Source: Haliclystus octoradiatus
Taxonomy: Eukaryota; Cnidaria; Staurozoa; Stauromedusae; Haliclystidae
Direction: 5' to 3'
Length of the DNA: 64,000 bases
Assembly (NCBI GenBank): GCA_916610825.1
Contig: OU744447.1
Coordinates: 25,173,037-25,237,036 of the forward strand
Below, in pieces: positions 1-14,300 of the stretch (position 1 is its first letter; the number at the start of each line of letters is the position of its first letter). Both the position numbers and the translations under genes were made by a program. Under the pieces are notes generated by a model, which was given only the letters and a program-made list of their open reading frames with translations, did no database searches and was not told where the DNA came from.

Positions 1-2340
1 AAATATTTTTTAAATGTGTTGAATTTTTACCCTTGATGATATTATGCAGAAACAGTAATACGACTTTAGAAGCGTAAAGATCCTTCGAAAATTGTTTTGG
101 CGTGCGAAAATTAATGAGTCACAGCTAAAGTTGAAGCTAAATACTGTGGCTGCAATATGATATTATTTTTGAAATATGTGCAGAATTTGGATTACGTGAG
201 TTCCCTCTACTTTATAAACTAGCTGTTTATGATGGACGTATTCAATAAAGATTGCAAAATATTTAAACGAAGTGCAAAAACATTGAAAATTAAAATTCAC
301 ACACAATCAAAAAAGAAATACGTGGATATACTTAATAAAGTAATAAATATTCTCAACGTCTTATTTCAAATATTGTATAATATTTCAACGAGATAGCTGT
401 CATAGCTATCACCTCCATACAGCGGCCACCTGTCTATAATGATCACTTTTGATATGCCTAAAATTTGTATATTCTATCGAACAAATCTATAGTATAGTCA
501 ACCCTGTATATAAAGGCCACCTGTCTATAGAGACCAAACTGTCTACCTATCATGTATATCAGAGAATGGAAAATAGCACAATCTTTATATGTTTACATGT
601 TATCGTTTATGCTCATTGATTTATCTAATGAATAGCACATGAACTGATATAAAAATTGTCCATAAACTTGTTCATTAAAAGTCCACGAAATGGTTCATGA
701 GTTTTCCATGGATATTTCAAGAGTTTGTTCATGACCTAGATCAGGATTTATTTGAAATTCTTTCAAAAGAAGTTCATGTTAATGTTCATAAACTAGACGT
801 GTAAATGTATTTAAACTTAAGAGGAACGGGTTGTTCAATTAAACAAAACCGTCTACAAGTATATATTTAATCTAGTTCATGAACAGTCAATGAAATATCT
901 CAGGAGTGGATTCTCAGTACCTGCGTTTCTCATAGAGATTGCTATTCATTGAATAACCCACCTCTGTCGATAAATTAACGATTTTGAACCCATAATATTA
1001 TATAAGAATAACTAGTTTAAGTTTAAAGTGCTAATGGCATCTGAGATGGGGCTCCTTCGGGGTGCAATTCTAGGAATGTAAATAATTTTATTTTAATTCA
1101 TGTTTCACGCATGTCAACATCTCCCTATTCATGTTGCTAGAAATCATTGGTTTTATTCTCCTGAGGTGGTTGCTTTTGAACCTAAGAAAACAAGTAATTC
1201 TTTCTATAGCAAAAGTGTTATTTCTTTCATATTTTAGTATCAATTTTAAACAGAAAAATGTTTTTATAGCAATTTCACCACTATCTTTGACAAGTTTCCG
1301 TTTCACACCTATTATTGAGCAAGGGTGATTATCTGTTCCAAATTAATTGGAGCATTTGATATCCAATGTATGGGACAGAACACATTGAAGGAAAGACCGA
1401 TGTGGATATCTCGATATTAAAAATTTCAACCATCAGCAGATCAATTTAATTAATAATTTATTATAACATTGTGGTCATGAAGGGCGTCTGATTTCAGTTT
1501 TACTTTTATAGAAGACTAGAAATTAGTCACCTGCGTTGCTGGGCTAATTTAAATAACAAATGAGATAGCCAATAAGAAATGTTTCAACTATTAAGTTGAT
1601 GTGTTAAGTTGATGAGTTAATCTGATTAACTTGGAATTCGACGTATGTTGAAATCTGATATTGAATAATTGAAATCCATACAATTTTTAAAGTTGAAATT
1701 CTATATATTTTCTTTACTTATGCAAAGACAAATGGAAAAATATCGAAGCCTGTCCAAACCACGATTAGAAAACAGTGATTCTAATTATGAATCTGGAAAA
1801 CCAACTGAGGAAACAGCAGAAGACTGGACCACATGACAAACCACACACACACACACGCACACATTATTTCGTATTTATAGATATAGGTATAGATCATATA
1901 TATCAATCTTCATAACGGCTGAGATGCCGATTATTGAAACTATGCTTCAACTTTGTTGTTTCCGACTTTGCTAGTGGTTCTTTTATCGAATTCATCTACA
2001 CAGCCTTGAATGACTCCAAATTTTTTTGGCTAACACCACTCACGCCCCTTTCTTTTGATAAAATATCAGTGGAAAACATTGTTCAATTGTTCAGCTTTGG
2101 CGAATCACCACACATGTCGCACCTCAAAACTGCCACTAAATGGTGGAATATCATATAAGTTTTTATTTCCACTGTTCCGCATACACATTGACGAAAACGA
2201 ATAACTGTCGTATCTTAACTTGTATTGCTGCTCCATTGGAATACTACAATTTTTTCAGTCAGGGTATCAGGCGGCAGAAACTTTGAATTTGTTACCTCGA
2301 TCTATATTTAAAAAATCTGCATTTTATGCTTTTAGCAGAA
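1..2340. other. Upstream intergenic / 5' flank of gene A
   Basis: No coding region could be supported here. The stretch is AT-rich, with a short CA microsatellite near 1843-1864 and loosely repeated GTTCATGA-type words around 600-900. The last ~120 bases before the gene A start codon probably include its 5' UTR. A pyrimidine-rich tract ending in TTTTAGCAG at 2330-2338 lies two bases before the ATG and resembles a 3' splice site. No TATA box or other promoter element could be assigned with confidence. Confidence 0.5.
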
Positions 2341-2389
2341 ATGAAGAATCCATATGCCTTGCTGCTAGCATCATCATTACTTCTAAATG
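2341..2389 (+). CDS. Gene A exon 1: start codon and signal peptide
   Basis: ATG at 2341 opens 16 codons with a short charged start (MKNPY) followed by a Leu/Ala/Ser-rich hydrophobic run, as in a secretory signal peptide. The exon ends in phase 1 at a GTAAGT donor (2390) that matches the phase-1 acceptor of exon 2. It was chosen because it is the nearest upstream ATG-signal segment that splices in frame. An additional upstream untranslated exon is possible. Confidence 0.72.
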
Positions 2390-5300
2390 GTAAGTTTTAG
2401 CATGTACTGAAAGCTGGATATCTTAGACTTAGACGAGGGCATTTTAATGTGCAAATCTCACACATTATATGTTACGAGACTGTCGTGAAAGACCATGCCA
2501 AGAAATTAGCATTCCAAATTTCAGTTTTTCTTGATGAGGCGTTCTTCCTATAAGTTACAGCCTAAACAGCCTTCATAAATTTTCAATTGCTATAGTTCAA
2601 TGGCTATTAATTGGATTTATTAAAATTATTCTTGGAACGAAACAAAATGTTTTACAAAACGTCATATTACATTTATATAGCTTTAAAAGATGTGCGTACA
2701 CGTAAATTATGTTGGTAAAGATTATGAATTGTTTTTAAATAACATATATTTAAATTAAATAGATTATACGCATCCCGTAATATCTGCATACCTATCAGGT
2801 TTCAGCTTTGTCATATTATAGGTCCTAATTGAGTCAATTGACCCCTTGATTTTAATGTTTTATGGGTTCTTAAATGTAGATCATGATTGCTTTGCTAGGA
2901 TGCCAATGCTATTTGATCTCAAATAACAGTAGTGATGAGCAGAAATACGCAATTCATTTACAAATATGGCAAGACCATCCCAGCTGTTTGATTGGATGTG
3001 GCTTGAATTCTCTGAGATCCAGATGCCCTGATGCGGAATGCCAATCGATAACAACGTGCAGTAATAACAATATCGATATGGTTGTATTGAGAGCTATTTA
3101 TTGCAAATACTCAGGTAAATGCTATATAGAAGAGTTTCAGAAAAATATTTGTTCAGTTTTGCTTTTGCCCTATACAGCCCAGTGAGTGATGTGGCCCAGT
3201 CGTGTCCACTACTCCAGAATTCCATGCACATGACTTCATCTTATAATGATATTCAGTTTCTTGAAGAAAAAAATTGAATGGATCTTCCTTAGTGCCTCAC
3301 TACAGGGTAACGAGAATTTCATGGAAATGTATCGGTTATGTGACTCATCGCTCCTAGTCCATGTATTCACTCATTTATTCTGAAGTTTATGGGCATAGTC
3401 CAAATTGTCTGACATTCAAGAATATTCACTTTCTTGTCATGCTGTCATAGCATAAGGAAGGAGGTACCACTTCATTCAAATTACCATGCTCTATCTTACT
3501 GGCTTCCATCACTTTTACATATGGACGTTCAATCACTGGTAATTAATTATGCGCTGAGTATGGAGATATTGAACCATAAAAACTACACAATATTTGACAG
3601 ATGCGTTTTGATTATAGGTTGAACTTTAAAATGCTTTAAACCCAGTAAAGTTTCATGGTTGCATATAATTTCAACCGGCTGAAAAGTACATTTTTAGAAA
3701 TTTTGCCATTCGAGGAATAAGTTTTCACAGTAGAAAATAACACCCATGCTTTCGAATACTCCAGCAACAGGTGTTTTGATCAGATAAATCATTTCATGTT
3801 TTAAATCAATAAAATTATTTTTGTGAAGGTTGGGATAATTGGTTGCCATGGAGTAATTGTACAGCGAGTTGTACAGCAACATGGCGAACCAGACACAGAA
3901 GATGCTTGGATGTAAACGGATGCAATGGAAATCCGACAGAACATATTCCATGTGCATTGTCGTGCAATGGTAAGAGTATATTCGTTCATGCCCTTGTCAT
4001 GTGAAGCCCAGTCAAGTCAATTTATAACCTTCTTGGATAATTAATGCTTGGAGAATAACTGTATTGGAATCACCAAGTAATAAATGAGTAGAAATTAAAG
4101 TTAGCTTTATCATACAGTGATACAAGACCGCACACAGAAGTGGATCTTAATAATGTTACAGACATCTCTAAACAGTAATCTAGCTATATGACCTATCATT
4201 CATTGACTTACCTTTTCAGCCACACCTATCTCAACGCCAATGTGGTCTTTATGGGGTCGATGTACAGCTACAGATGGAGACAATGAATGTGGATTTTCTA
4301 TAAGAGAAAGAGTAACTAGATCATGCAGCACAAGCCATTGTGTTGAATTATCGAGAGAAAGGGAATCATGTGGATCCATACCTTGCAAAGGTACAATACT
4401 GAGCGAGGGGGGACTTCAGTAGTTTTTGAACTGAAGTGTGCCATTTTCAGACATCGGCGAAGATAGTAAAATTTCACAGGAGGCAAAAATTGAAATGCAA
4501 TGTTTTTACGATCAAAACAAAGGAAAAGTTCTAAACTTTTCTAAATTGATACCGTAAAATTTCACTGGGATCTGGAAAAAGCATCCCTTAAACATGACAC
4601 GTCATGTATAACCGATGTAAAGAAGAACACCCCTCCGGAGACTGAGCACAACTGATTCCATTGATAAAACCTCATAATTCATTTAAAGAAATTGATCAGT
4701 TTTACTTTTATAATTATTCGATTTTAATCCATTTGATTATAAGATCGGATTCACATTCAGCATTATAATATGCATGCTTCGTTGCGTCGCGTTTCTATTA
4801 TTTGATAGTAAAATTCACGTGTTCTCCGATTTAATTTCACCTCAAATGTAGTTTTAATTTAGGCGAAATTTTCCAGCAATGCGAGTAAAACATTGCTAGT
4901 AGATTATATTTTTAGTTAGTCTGACATATATAGCCCTTTCCTATGTTTTTTGTTTTAAAGTCCGTGGCAAATGGTCTGGTTGGACGTCTTGGGTTGCTTG
5001 CAATCAATCATGCGGTGGAGGATTTACATTTCGTTATCGGTTGTGTAACTCACCAGGACCTCAGGGAAATGGTCAAGATTGCAAAGGAAATTCTGAAGAT
5101 AAAGAGTATTGCAATTCACACGAGTGCCCAGGTATCTCTTAACGCTATACAGTTTTAACAAAAGGCATTTTAGAGCTTTTTCATAGCTGACTCCCTCGAT
5201 AATTATTTAAAGAAAAGAATATAGTCTAAATGTAGCTGTATCATACATATTTTAAGGATTTCTCTATATCAGCAGGAAAGTCGCGGAAATTCAAATCCCA

Positions 5301-8300
5301 ACAAAATGTAGTGAAATTTATCATATATGCAAATTCATAACTTGAATATTATACATTGACAGTTAATAGCCTGTTTGGTCCTTGGAGCGATTGGTCGACG
5401 TGTGCGCTGCCATGTGGAAAAGGATCACAGTTCCGCAAACGCTATTGTTTATCATCGAGATACGGAGAAATGGGTTGTCAAGGAGATTTTAGTGAAGCAA
5501 GGAATTGTACTGCAATAGGAGGAACTACTTGTTCAAGTAAGATTTGACATGAACGGAGAACTTTTACTTATTCCATTTCCTTCAGAAGCATATTCGAAAG
5601 GAATGTTGTGTTGAATTAAATATGGAGCTCTAAAGGTTTTTCCAAGATAAGTTTAGAAAATTTATCTTTCGTAGAGGATCTAGTAAACTATCGAACGGAA
5701 CCATGGTGAAGACATCATGTTGTGCTATCACCAGTTTATTAATCGTTGCTATATATGAAATTAATGTCATTTTAGATGGGCTAAGGTATCCCATCCAGCA
5801 TATGGGAACATGTGCTATTTTGGTTTATGTTGTTAAAGTCAGAAGCGGCCTGTCAAGATGTAACAAGGCAGGCGCAGAATTGTTTCCAGGGAATGAAAAA
5901 CCCCAAACTTTAGACTACACAGCCATTGTAACATTTCACTCATAAATCCTACTGATTCCATTGTAACATTCGCGTTTCTGATTGGTGTAGCATTGACAAT
6001 TAGAAAATTAATAATTTTGCTTATATTTTATATTGTTTTCTTCAATTAGGCTACATTATAGCAGCAGTGACTTTGAAGCTCACATCTCTTCAATTCAACC
6101 CATTGCTTGGCACTACAGGTTCACCCATCTATAACAACATGACAAATGAACTCACTTCAAAGGTATACAGTAAAAACACACAAATTATAAATAGCAACTA
6201 TAATGGGTTATTTAAGTTCACGTTTGGATCTTACTATGTGGACTGTGTGTAACTCCCTGAAGTACGTCGACGGAAGTGCGCCACTCTAAAAGAAATCCAC
6301 ATACCTATAAAGTTTAACAAAGAAGGAATTTACATACATGAAACAATTATTTTTTGTGTCTTCAGTTATTCCATCAATTTTCGGATCTGTTTGCTTGGTT
6401 TCGTTCCCTTTCTAGAAAATGTTGAAAAAAATAAGAAACTTGAAAAAGGGCCAGGAACTATTCATCCTTCTTAAAATTTGATAAAGCTATACACAGACTT
6501 TGAAAAGTGAACCATACAAGTGGCACCATCACAGATATCATGAAAATAATCGATAAAATACTGTATAGATTTATTCATCCCGATCCATAACAATTGTTAT
6601 ATTTATAACATGATATTAATAAGTAAGATAAAATAAGTAAGATCTATAAATATTCTTACTAAAGGCAAATCGCTACAGCAGTACGGATAAAACTCAATTT
6701 CAATTTGTACGGGCTTGTGCAATTTTGAAACTTTTTGAATAACCCACTTGGTGCAAATTAATTATGAATTGAGCTCAACACCGTATGATTCCCTTTCAAT
6801 AACATGCCTGAAAGAATGTAAAAGGGAATAAGTTACGTTTTGTGCGAAGACCTTGAAAGGAAATTGTAATAGTATGAGAATACTGTGTGAGCAGGATTAA
6901 GATATATGATACAACAGATTGATATGAGTTGAGATGTTATTCGTGAGAGCACCAAGCAAGGAATGAGTTTACAAGTACACGAGTTACAATGAATGGACGA
7001 TAATTAGTAATATGACGTTACAGGAAGTTACGACAATGATTACAACACGATTACAATACTACTACAGAAATGTACACGTCATCAAATGAATTATTTATTT
7101 TCGAACGCTATAATCATTCACAAACTGAAAATAACTGAAACCATAAAATTACTTCAAACTAAATTTCATAACTTTTAATGATTCTGGCTCATATTCCTCT
7201 CCTTGCTTGTTACGTATGTCTGCATAAACCTCTCTAACAGTGCATTTAGTTCAGCTGGATTTTATCTTTTATCGCTCCTTGCAGGTTTTTCTCATTACAC
7301 CAACTCTGTAACACATTGAGCCATAATGTTGTACTTTTTGTTGTGTTCATATTTTAGAACCATTTTTTAATTACAATATTGTTTCTTCGGTTGCAGCTGA
7401 AAATCGATCATTTAAATTAAATTATGCCATACTTATATTCCGCCATTTACAAATCTGAAGGGATTTATTTTGTCCGCGACGATTTTAATACGATTGTTCT
7501 ATCGGCCAATCATATTCAAATTTCATTTTTTTGCACTGCAGTGCAACTTGGATTTGATTTCAACTTTTTGTACAGGAAATCCCTCGAAATTCGCTCTTTT
7601 CAAAGCCAATCAGAATCGAGTAATTTTTTCTTAACACACATGACTCATGTCCTACTATAGATGTAACTTCACTCATAAATACAACACTGCAATATCTTCC
7701 CTGCATATGTCAGGCACGTCAGATCTCATGCAGTATACACCAAAACGCATAGTACAATCGAATCCAGTTAATAAATTTCTTCCTTAGCAACAGATGTTCA
7801 ATTTCGCACGTGTTTATTAATTTGTTGTCGTGAAATCGCTTGATAGTTCGACATTGTCTCGATTGGAAACTTTCTTACTCTTGCGATACGGAAGGTTCAA
7901 ATATTAGAGGGTACTAAATGGTAAAAAATGATTTAAAAGGAAAAATATTTGAGGTATACAACACCTAAATGTTTAATTACAAAACTAAATTATTTTCTTA
8001 TTTCATTTAATCCTTTCATTATTTTTTGCTTATATTTTTTCAAGGTACTGTAATATGGAACTTAAAAAAAAAAATATGCTTGATATCTTTTTCATGACCT
8101 GAAGCATTTTTATGGTCATCCTCCCAAAGTTCTATTTGAGCAACCCCATCGAAGTTACTCCCATATCAGCGGGGTCACTGTATCAAGTAAAGAAAAATAT
8201 TGTGAATTATAATGTGTTTATTGTGTAGATCACCTGTAAATTGTTGAGAATCAGTACATGTTTTATTCGTTTCATGTAGTGGGAACATGTTTTGAAAGCA

Positions 8301-11300
8301 TTAAATAATTTACAATAGTTATATTTCAATCTTAGTTAACACAAGCAATGGCATCTGTCTCAGCTACTGTGGATTCAATTTACTCAATGTCATTCCAGTA
8401 AGTAAATAAAAAGTGGGATGCAATGCTTCAATATAAAAATGAAACTGTAAATCGAGCATTTAATTCGTTATGACTCATATTTAAAGCAGCTTAAATATAG
8501 CGTTCGATAAAAGTGGACTCATCAAGTCTTTCAATCAAAGAAAAGAGTTAGCCAAAATGGATTTAAGTTGATTAAATGAGTTTATTCCTTAACTTGACGA
8601 CATCCTTCAATTCTGCAGGATAGATCAGCAAGTATACATGGATTTGACTAAAATGAGGATATTCACGCCAACAATGTTCTATAAAATATATAACTTGTGA
8701 CCAATTTTGTTCTATTTCTTCTCTGTTAATTAAATGTTCTTCTCTGTCACACATCAGGACTGGAAGTATCATTGCGTCTTTCAATATCAGATTTGTCAAT
8801 AATATTGGAATCGAAGTGAACCTACTACAAAATCTACTCGATGAAACTCAAGCAATTGATAATTGGCCGGTTGCCAACCCACTTGTTTCGATTAGTGCAT
8901 CAAGCCCAGGTAAAGCGACACACAGTTTGAGATTTAAGTAGGATTTCCCATGGGCAAGTCATGCAATGGCCAATTTCTCTGACTGGTTTGCTGTTTCAAG
9001 TTGTTAGTCTTCACTACTCATCGGCCAGTGATGATAATTGAAACATTGTGAAGACCTTATGTCCATTAATCCGAGCATTGTCTAAGATTATAAATCTTGA
9101 AATCGAATTGAAAAATAGTGATTTTGCTGTTATTAATTTCACATTTTTAGTGTTTCCCCATGTTATGCAATATTCCACACTCATTTGATTGATTGACTGC
9201 TGAATTCAATTGAATTGAATTTTCATTGTACTGCACATTGTTCAGAAGTGGGTCTATTTGAATAGCATAGCCAATCACAAGCCAAATGATACCAATATAG
9301 GGTTCAACACTATAAGCTAGTATCAGATGTCTAACATAAAAAAGATATAAGGGCTGATGTAAAATCAACAAAATAAAACTAGTTTGTGTGTAAGTACCGG
9401 CCTTTATGATTTTCATGTGCAGGCTACTGTAAATTTTGAATCGGAGAAATTAAGAGTAAGAACAAAAAGAGAGTCAGCTCAAAATAGGAACAATTTCAAA
9501 AGACCGCGTCTATATCACAGCAAGTTCAATAAGTCTAAAATATTGTATGGTATACTAAGGGACTACATCACTCTTGTGCCCGACGAACAATAGTGATGTA
9601 ATTATTTTTCTAATCTTGTAACATAACATTTGTCTGGAATATCAATTATCTCTCGTCAATTTCGCTACAACAATCATTTTTTTCTTATTTAATGGGTGAT
9701 TGATTTTTCATTAAATACATTTTGAATGAAATTCCTACAAATATCATTCAAAAATAGAACGAAGAAATTCAACATGATTGTTTTTCAATGTATTAACATG
9801 TTTGCATTATTAAACATATAGTAATAGCTACATCTGAATATCATAATTCTCAAGCTGCTACTTTTTTTGAATTTTTCAAGTTGGATTTTCAGTTAGAGTA
9901 CATTTGATTTAATTTTATGAAAAATTATTCAATCTGTCGCAGCTAGTCACCATTTCAAAACATGTGTTCGAGCTATTTGGCTAAAGCTGTGCAGGTATAT
10001 AGGTATATACCCGCACAGCGAGGGAATTGACCTATACCTGCACAGTCTACACCCGACATAGCATGAAAATCCACATACTTTTAGTCGTTGCCATGAAATG
10101 TCGTGAACTTTCTTGGCGTTTTTCAAGTGATTATCAAATTGCGATAAAACACTCACAATAGTGATGTAACCCCTTATCACACTATTATATTCACAACTGT
10201 TGAATCAATACTAACAAAATAGACTATCGATTATCAATATATGGCTACAGACAATTGATTCATCTACAAAGCATGGATAACATAAGCTACATAAAAATAT
10301 AAATTTACCTTCATTGCATTATCTACAGATAATTAATAACTTTTTAAATCGGCTTTTTAATCCAATAAATAACGCTTACAATATGTTCACATATCAAATG
10401 AATAAGGATCTCAATTGCATTTAAATTGCATTTCCCGGGTTGCATTTATAAACTATTCAGCGTAGTAGAAATGCACGAAACAAGATGGCGTCCTGCTGGT
10501 TTTCATAATACATTGAGCACCAACAAAGATGGCTGCCACATGAAAACGAATATTGAAAGCCGTATACAGTTTTCGAAGATGTAACTGAAATGTGACCACC
10601 GGTTCGCACAGAACTTTTAACTTGTCAAACTGTGACTAATTTCTGGTTATGAAATGTTTAAGAATGAATGAAAGAAACCACATAAAACTTTCCTTGGGTG
10701 AACCATGCATATCTCTTTGGTCTTGTTTTAATTTATTCAGAAATAATTAGTTTGAGTAAAAAATCTGTCTGAAGATCCCAGCGAGTTGAAAAAAATTGGA
10801 GTAACAGTATAGGATCTGTATGCTTTTACTCTTTCACCCTAAATTATTTTACATAATAATTATATATACTTAATTTTAGACATGAGCTTATTTCATTGGA
10901 CGGATTAAACTATAAAAAACAAGGCTAAACTAGCAAATTAAAAAGACTAATGAAAATGATTTGCCACAAAAATTAATGATCATCTGTAAAAGAAGTTGTT
11001 GATTACATTATACACTGATAATAATTTGCAAATAATTTTTGAGAAGATGATCAAAAATACAAGTTTCATAGTTTCTATATATGTTATGCTTGATATCGTA
11101 GTTCCACCTCCTTTGTCGAGACCAACAGTCGAAGCAATTTCAAATACAGAAATCCACTGTTCATGGGATGAGCTACCATTCACAACACCATTAATCACAG
11201 GATATGTTGTATTTTATAAAGAATTATTACTTCCATTTACGAACTGGTCAGTCATTGGCGTACCACAAGGATACACAAACATAACGATAAAATATTTGAA

Positions 11301-14300
11301 ACAGTATACACCATACACCATACGCGTTGCAGCTGTTACTTCTAATGATGTTGGATTATCATCACCTTATGTCGATATCAAGACGTTGGAAGGAAGTAAG
11401 TACATTTTTTTTGGCGCCTATTGTTTTATATATCCATTGTTCTTATTCAGCGTTGAGACGGTATTGCCTTACCGAACGCACCCGCACCACTCCTCTGTTT
11501 CTAGAGGAGTGGCTCTATTTGCTGAGAGCAATGATGTTAAATGCTCCTTGTTGATCTCAATCACGACATTGCAGATCAATTTCAACAGATTTCATGGCAG
11601 ATAGGTCTGTCAATGTGCTATGATGCGCCGCAGCTACTCACAAGGCATTTCCTTCTGAGCCATTCGATCCATCATCAGAAGATGGTACTCATTTGATGTT
11701 TCAGATTAAATCAAGGTTGAGTCGAGCAACGGTCGACTAGAGTCGAACAACAGGGTGACCACAGATGATCTGATCTGAAGTTCGGTTGCTCTCGACATTT
11801 GTGCTAAACGATTATCTTTTAGCTTTAAAGGTAGAATAACATTGCCTGTTACTTATTATTGCATTTCCGGCTCTGTAACACCATTTTAACTTTGAGTTTA
11901 GGGTCTCAAACATAAGAAAATATTGTAATGTAAACAGTTGATAATATTTTGAGAAATCGCAGCGTGTTTGAAACTATGAAATTCGAAGTTGAAATGACAT
12001 CACAGAGCTCTAAATAAAACGACGAAGAAGAAATATTTTGTGTTTGTGTGTCAGTTTGTGTTTACCTGCTAAATACTTGATTATTCTGCTTTAGTAAGCT
12101 TCGTTTTTAAAAGTTAATTGACCCGCAGCAACTATTATTTTGAATGAAATGGCCTACAAATATCCTGAAAATGGGATTAGCTCTAAAATGGTCTGCAAAT
12201 TGTCGAGTGACAGCAAGTCCTTTACAGAAGTGTGATAGCTGTTATGCCAGAGTAATATAAGTTCTTTTTATGATATCAAGTTCCAAATATTTCTCCCCAT
12301 TTGTTTTTGTTTAAAGTGCACATGACACAAATAGATCTTTTTTATTCCGGAATCGAGCAGTAAATGCAAAATAAATAGGAATGGAGACAATGATTTTTTG
12401 ATTTGGACTCTTATAAGCTGAGTTATTTAATGTTGAAAGTAGTGCTCCTTTTGTGTTGAAATGACAAGAGAGTCCACTATGGAAAAATAACAAAGTTCAG
12501 ACTTCAACAAATCGTAACTTTTTTCTCGAGTAAAAGAAATTGTCTGACTTCCAAGAATAGATATGTCCATAGACACCACACCTTGTTGGCCATATATGAC
12601 TAAAATTGAATGTGAATTGTAGAGTTTAGAAAGGTTTTATTCCCAGGTTTTATTAGACTTCTATGCAGTTTTTTGTCAAATAGGTGTTAAAACACTGGAT
12701 GAACACGTGTAATAGAACAAGGTGTTGAGTGCTTGAACAGCGGCAAAACGCTTTGTATTCACGGGAGATTGACCAAAAGTTTGACCAAGGAGTTTTGAAC
12801 GTTTTGATCATCATCCGCGGTGAAGAGAATACAAAGTGTTTTGCCGCTGTTCAAGTACACACCACCTTGTTCGATGACATGCACTTTGAAAACTATATAA
12901 TATGAATCTGAAAGACTTAAAATTTAAAAGTTGCTAAAATTTAAACAGGTAACTGAATGTTAAAAAATTAATACATAAACCTTATAAAACTTGTCTTGCA
13001 TTTTGATTATTATCATTCTTCTTTTTTGCAGAACCTGTTTCTCCCCCAGATCATATTTATTGTTTACCAGCCAACCATGAGACCATATTTGTTTCATGGA
13101 ATGGACCAGATTGTTATGCTTGGAACGGGTTACAAAAAGGATATATCGTTCGTTTTAGTAAATATCCATATACTGCATTTACTGCATGGCAATCATTCCA
13201 AGTCAATGCAATCATTGTGCAAGTTTTATTAGATGCTCTTGATTCTTTTCAATGGTATATAATTGAAGTTGCAGCCGTGACGGTATTTGGTACTGGACCA
13301 TTCATACAGACTCAATGCAAAACTTTCAGTGCAAGTGAGTTTACAATTTATATTCCCACCAGTGACTTATTTTTGAATATTCACATCGCATAAAGTTGAC
13401 TACCTTGGTGCCATAAAACTTGCAAAATAGGTTCCTTGATTCAGCGATAGTTTAATTCATCGAGCTTTTGTAATTGGTTTTATTGCCTTTATCAAGAGTA
13501 TAGAAAGAAAACAAATTTTGTTTCTTTTATCGAATTCCAGGCACTCTTACGAGTATAATATACTAGCAATTGTTGAAGGTCCAGTACTTGACCTTGGATG
13601 ATAACACGTTCTGATTACTAAATAGCAAAAATAATTATAAACTTGTTACACTCTGAGAACAAGTAAAATGTAAGTCCTTGACTTTAAGAAGTCAAAAACA
13701 CGAATAGATCGTTTAATCAAAATTGTCTTGTCTTATTCGAATATTGTCCGCTACAGCTTGACCTTTTTATGCTCTATACCATGGGCGGATCTGGGATTTC
13801 CCAGTCATAGGCGCAAATTTCTCTGAGGAGGGGGCGATATTTACAGACATTATTTGAAAAATTGCTCGAAATACCAAAAGTTTCCTGTCAGACAAAATAC
13901 TTTCTCCAAAGAACTTGCTGAGAATCCTTTAAGGTAAATTGTAACACAAGCCCCTCTAGTTTCACGCTGATCTTTAAGATTATTATCAACGTAGTCGATG
14001 CCATGTGTTTTGTCATTCACTGGACACACATCAAGGTATCCCTTTTGAGCCATTCATTCCTCAATCAAAATCCAGATATGTCCCACCCACAAAATAATAG
14101 CTATTTCAATAGTGTTTCCATTGCCGGAATTATACCTGGTTGGAATTGTCTGTCTTAGCATGAATTATCTGTTGTATGATTCGATTATCATCTTCATATT
14201 TTTAATCGTCATCATCAAGTTAATTTATTCAGCTTAGAATATTCAGATTTTAAATTACTATTTTGATTTTGATTTGCTACTTAATAATATATTGATATAT

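Noticed and set aside
1934..2158. 74-codon ORF upstream of gene A
   Set aside because: No domain, no splice link in phase with exon 2, and a better signal-peptide exon lies at 2341.
2880..2898. Earlier acceptor for exon 2 at 2880
   Set aside because: It shifts the frame from exon 1 to an early stop. The acceptor at 2899 keeps the long Cys-rich frame.
11396..11604. Continuation of the FN3-1 reading frame
   Set aside because: A consensus GTAAGT donor and the end of the FN3 fold at 11395 show this is intron.
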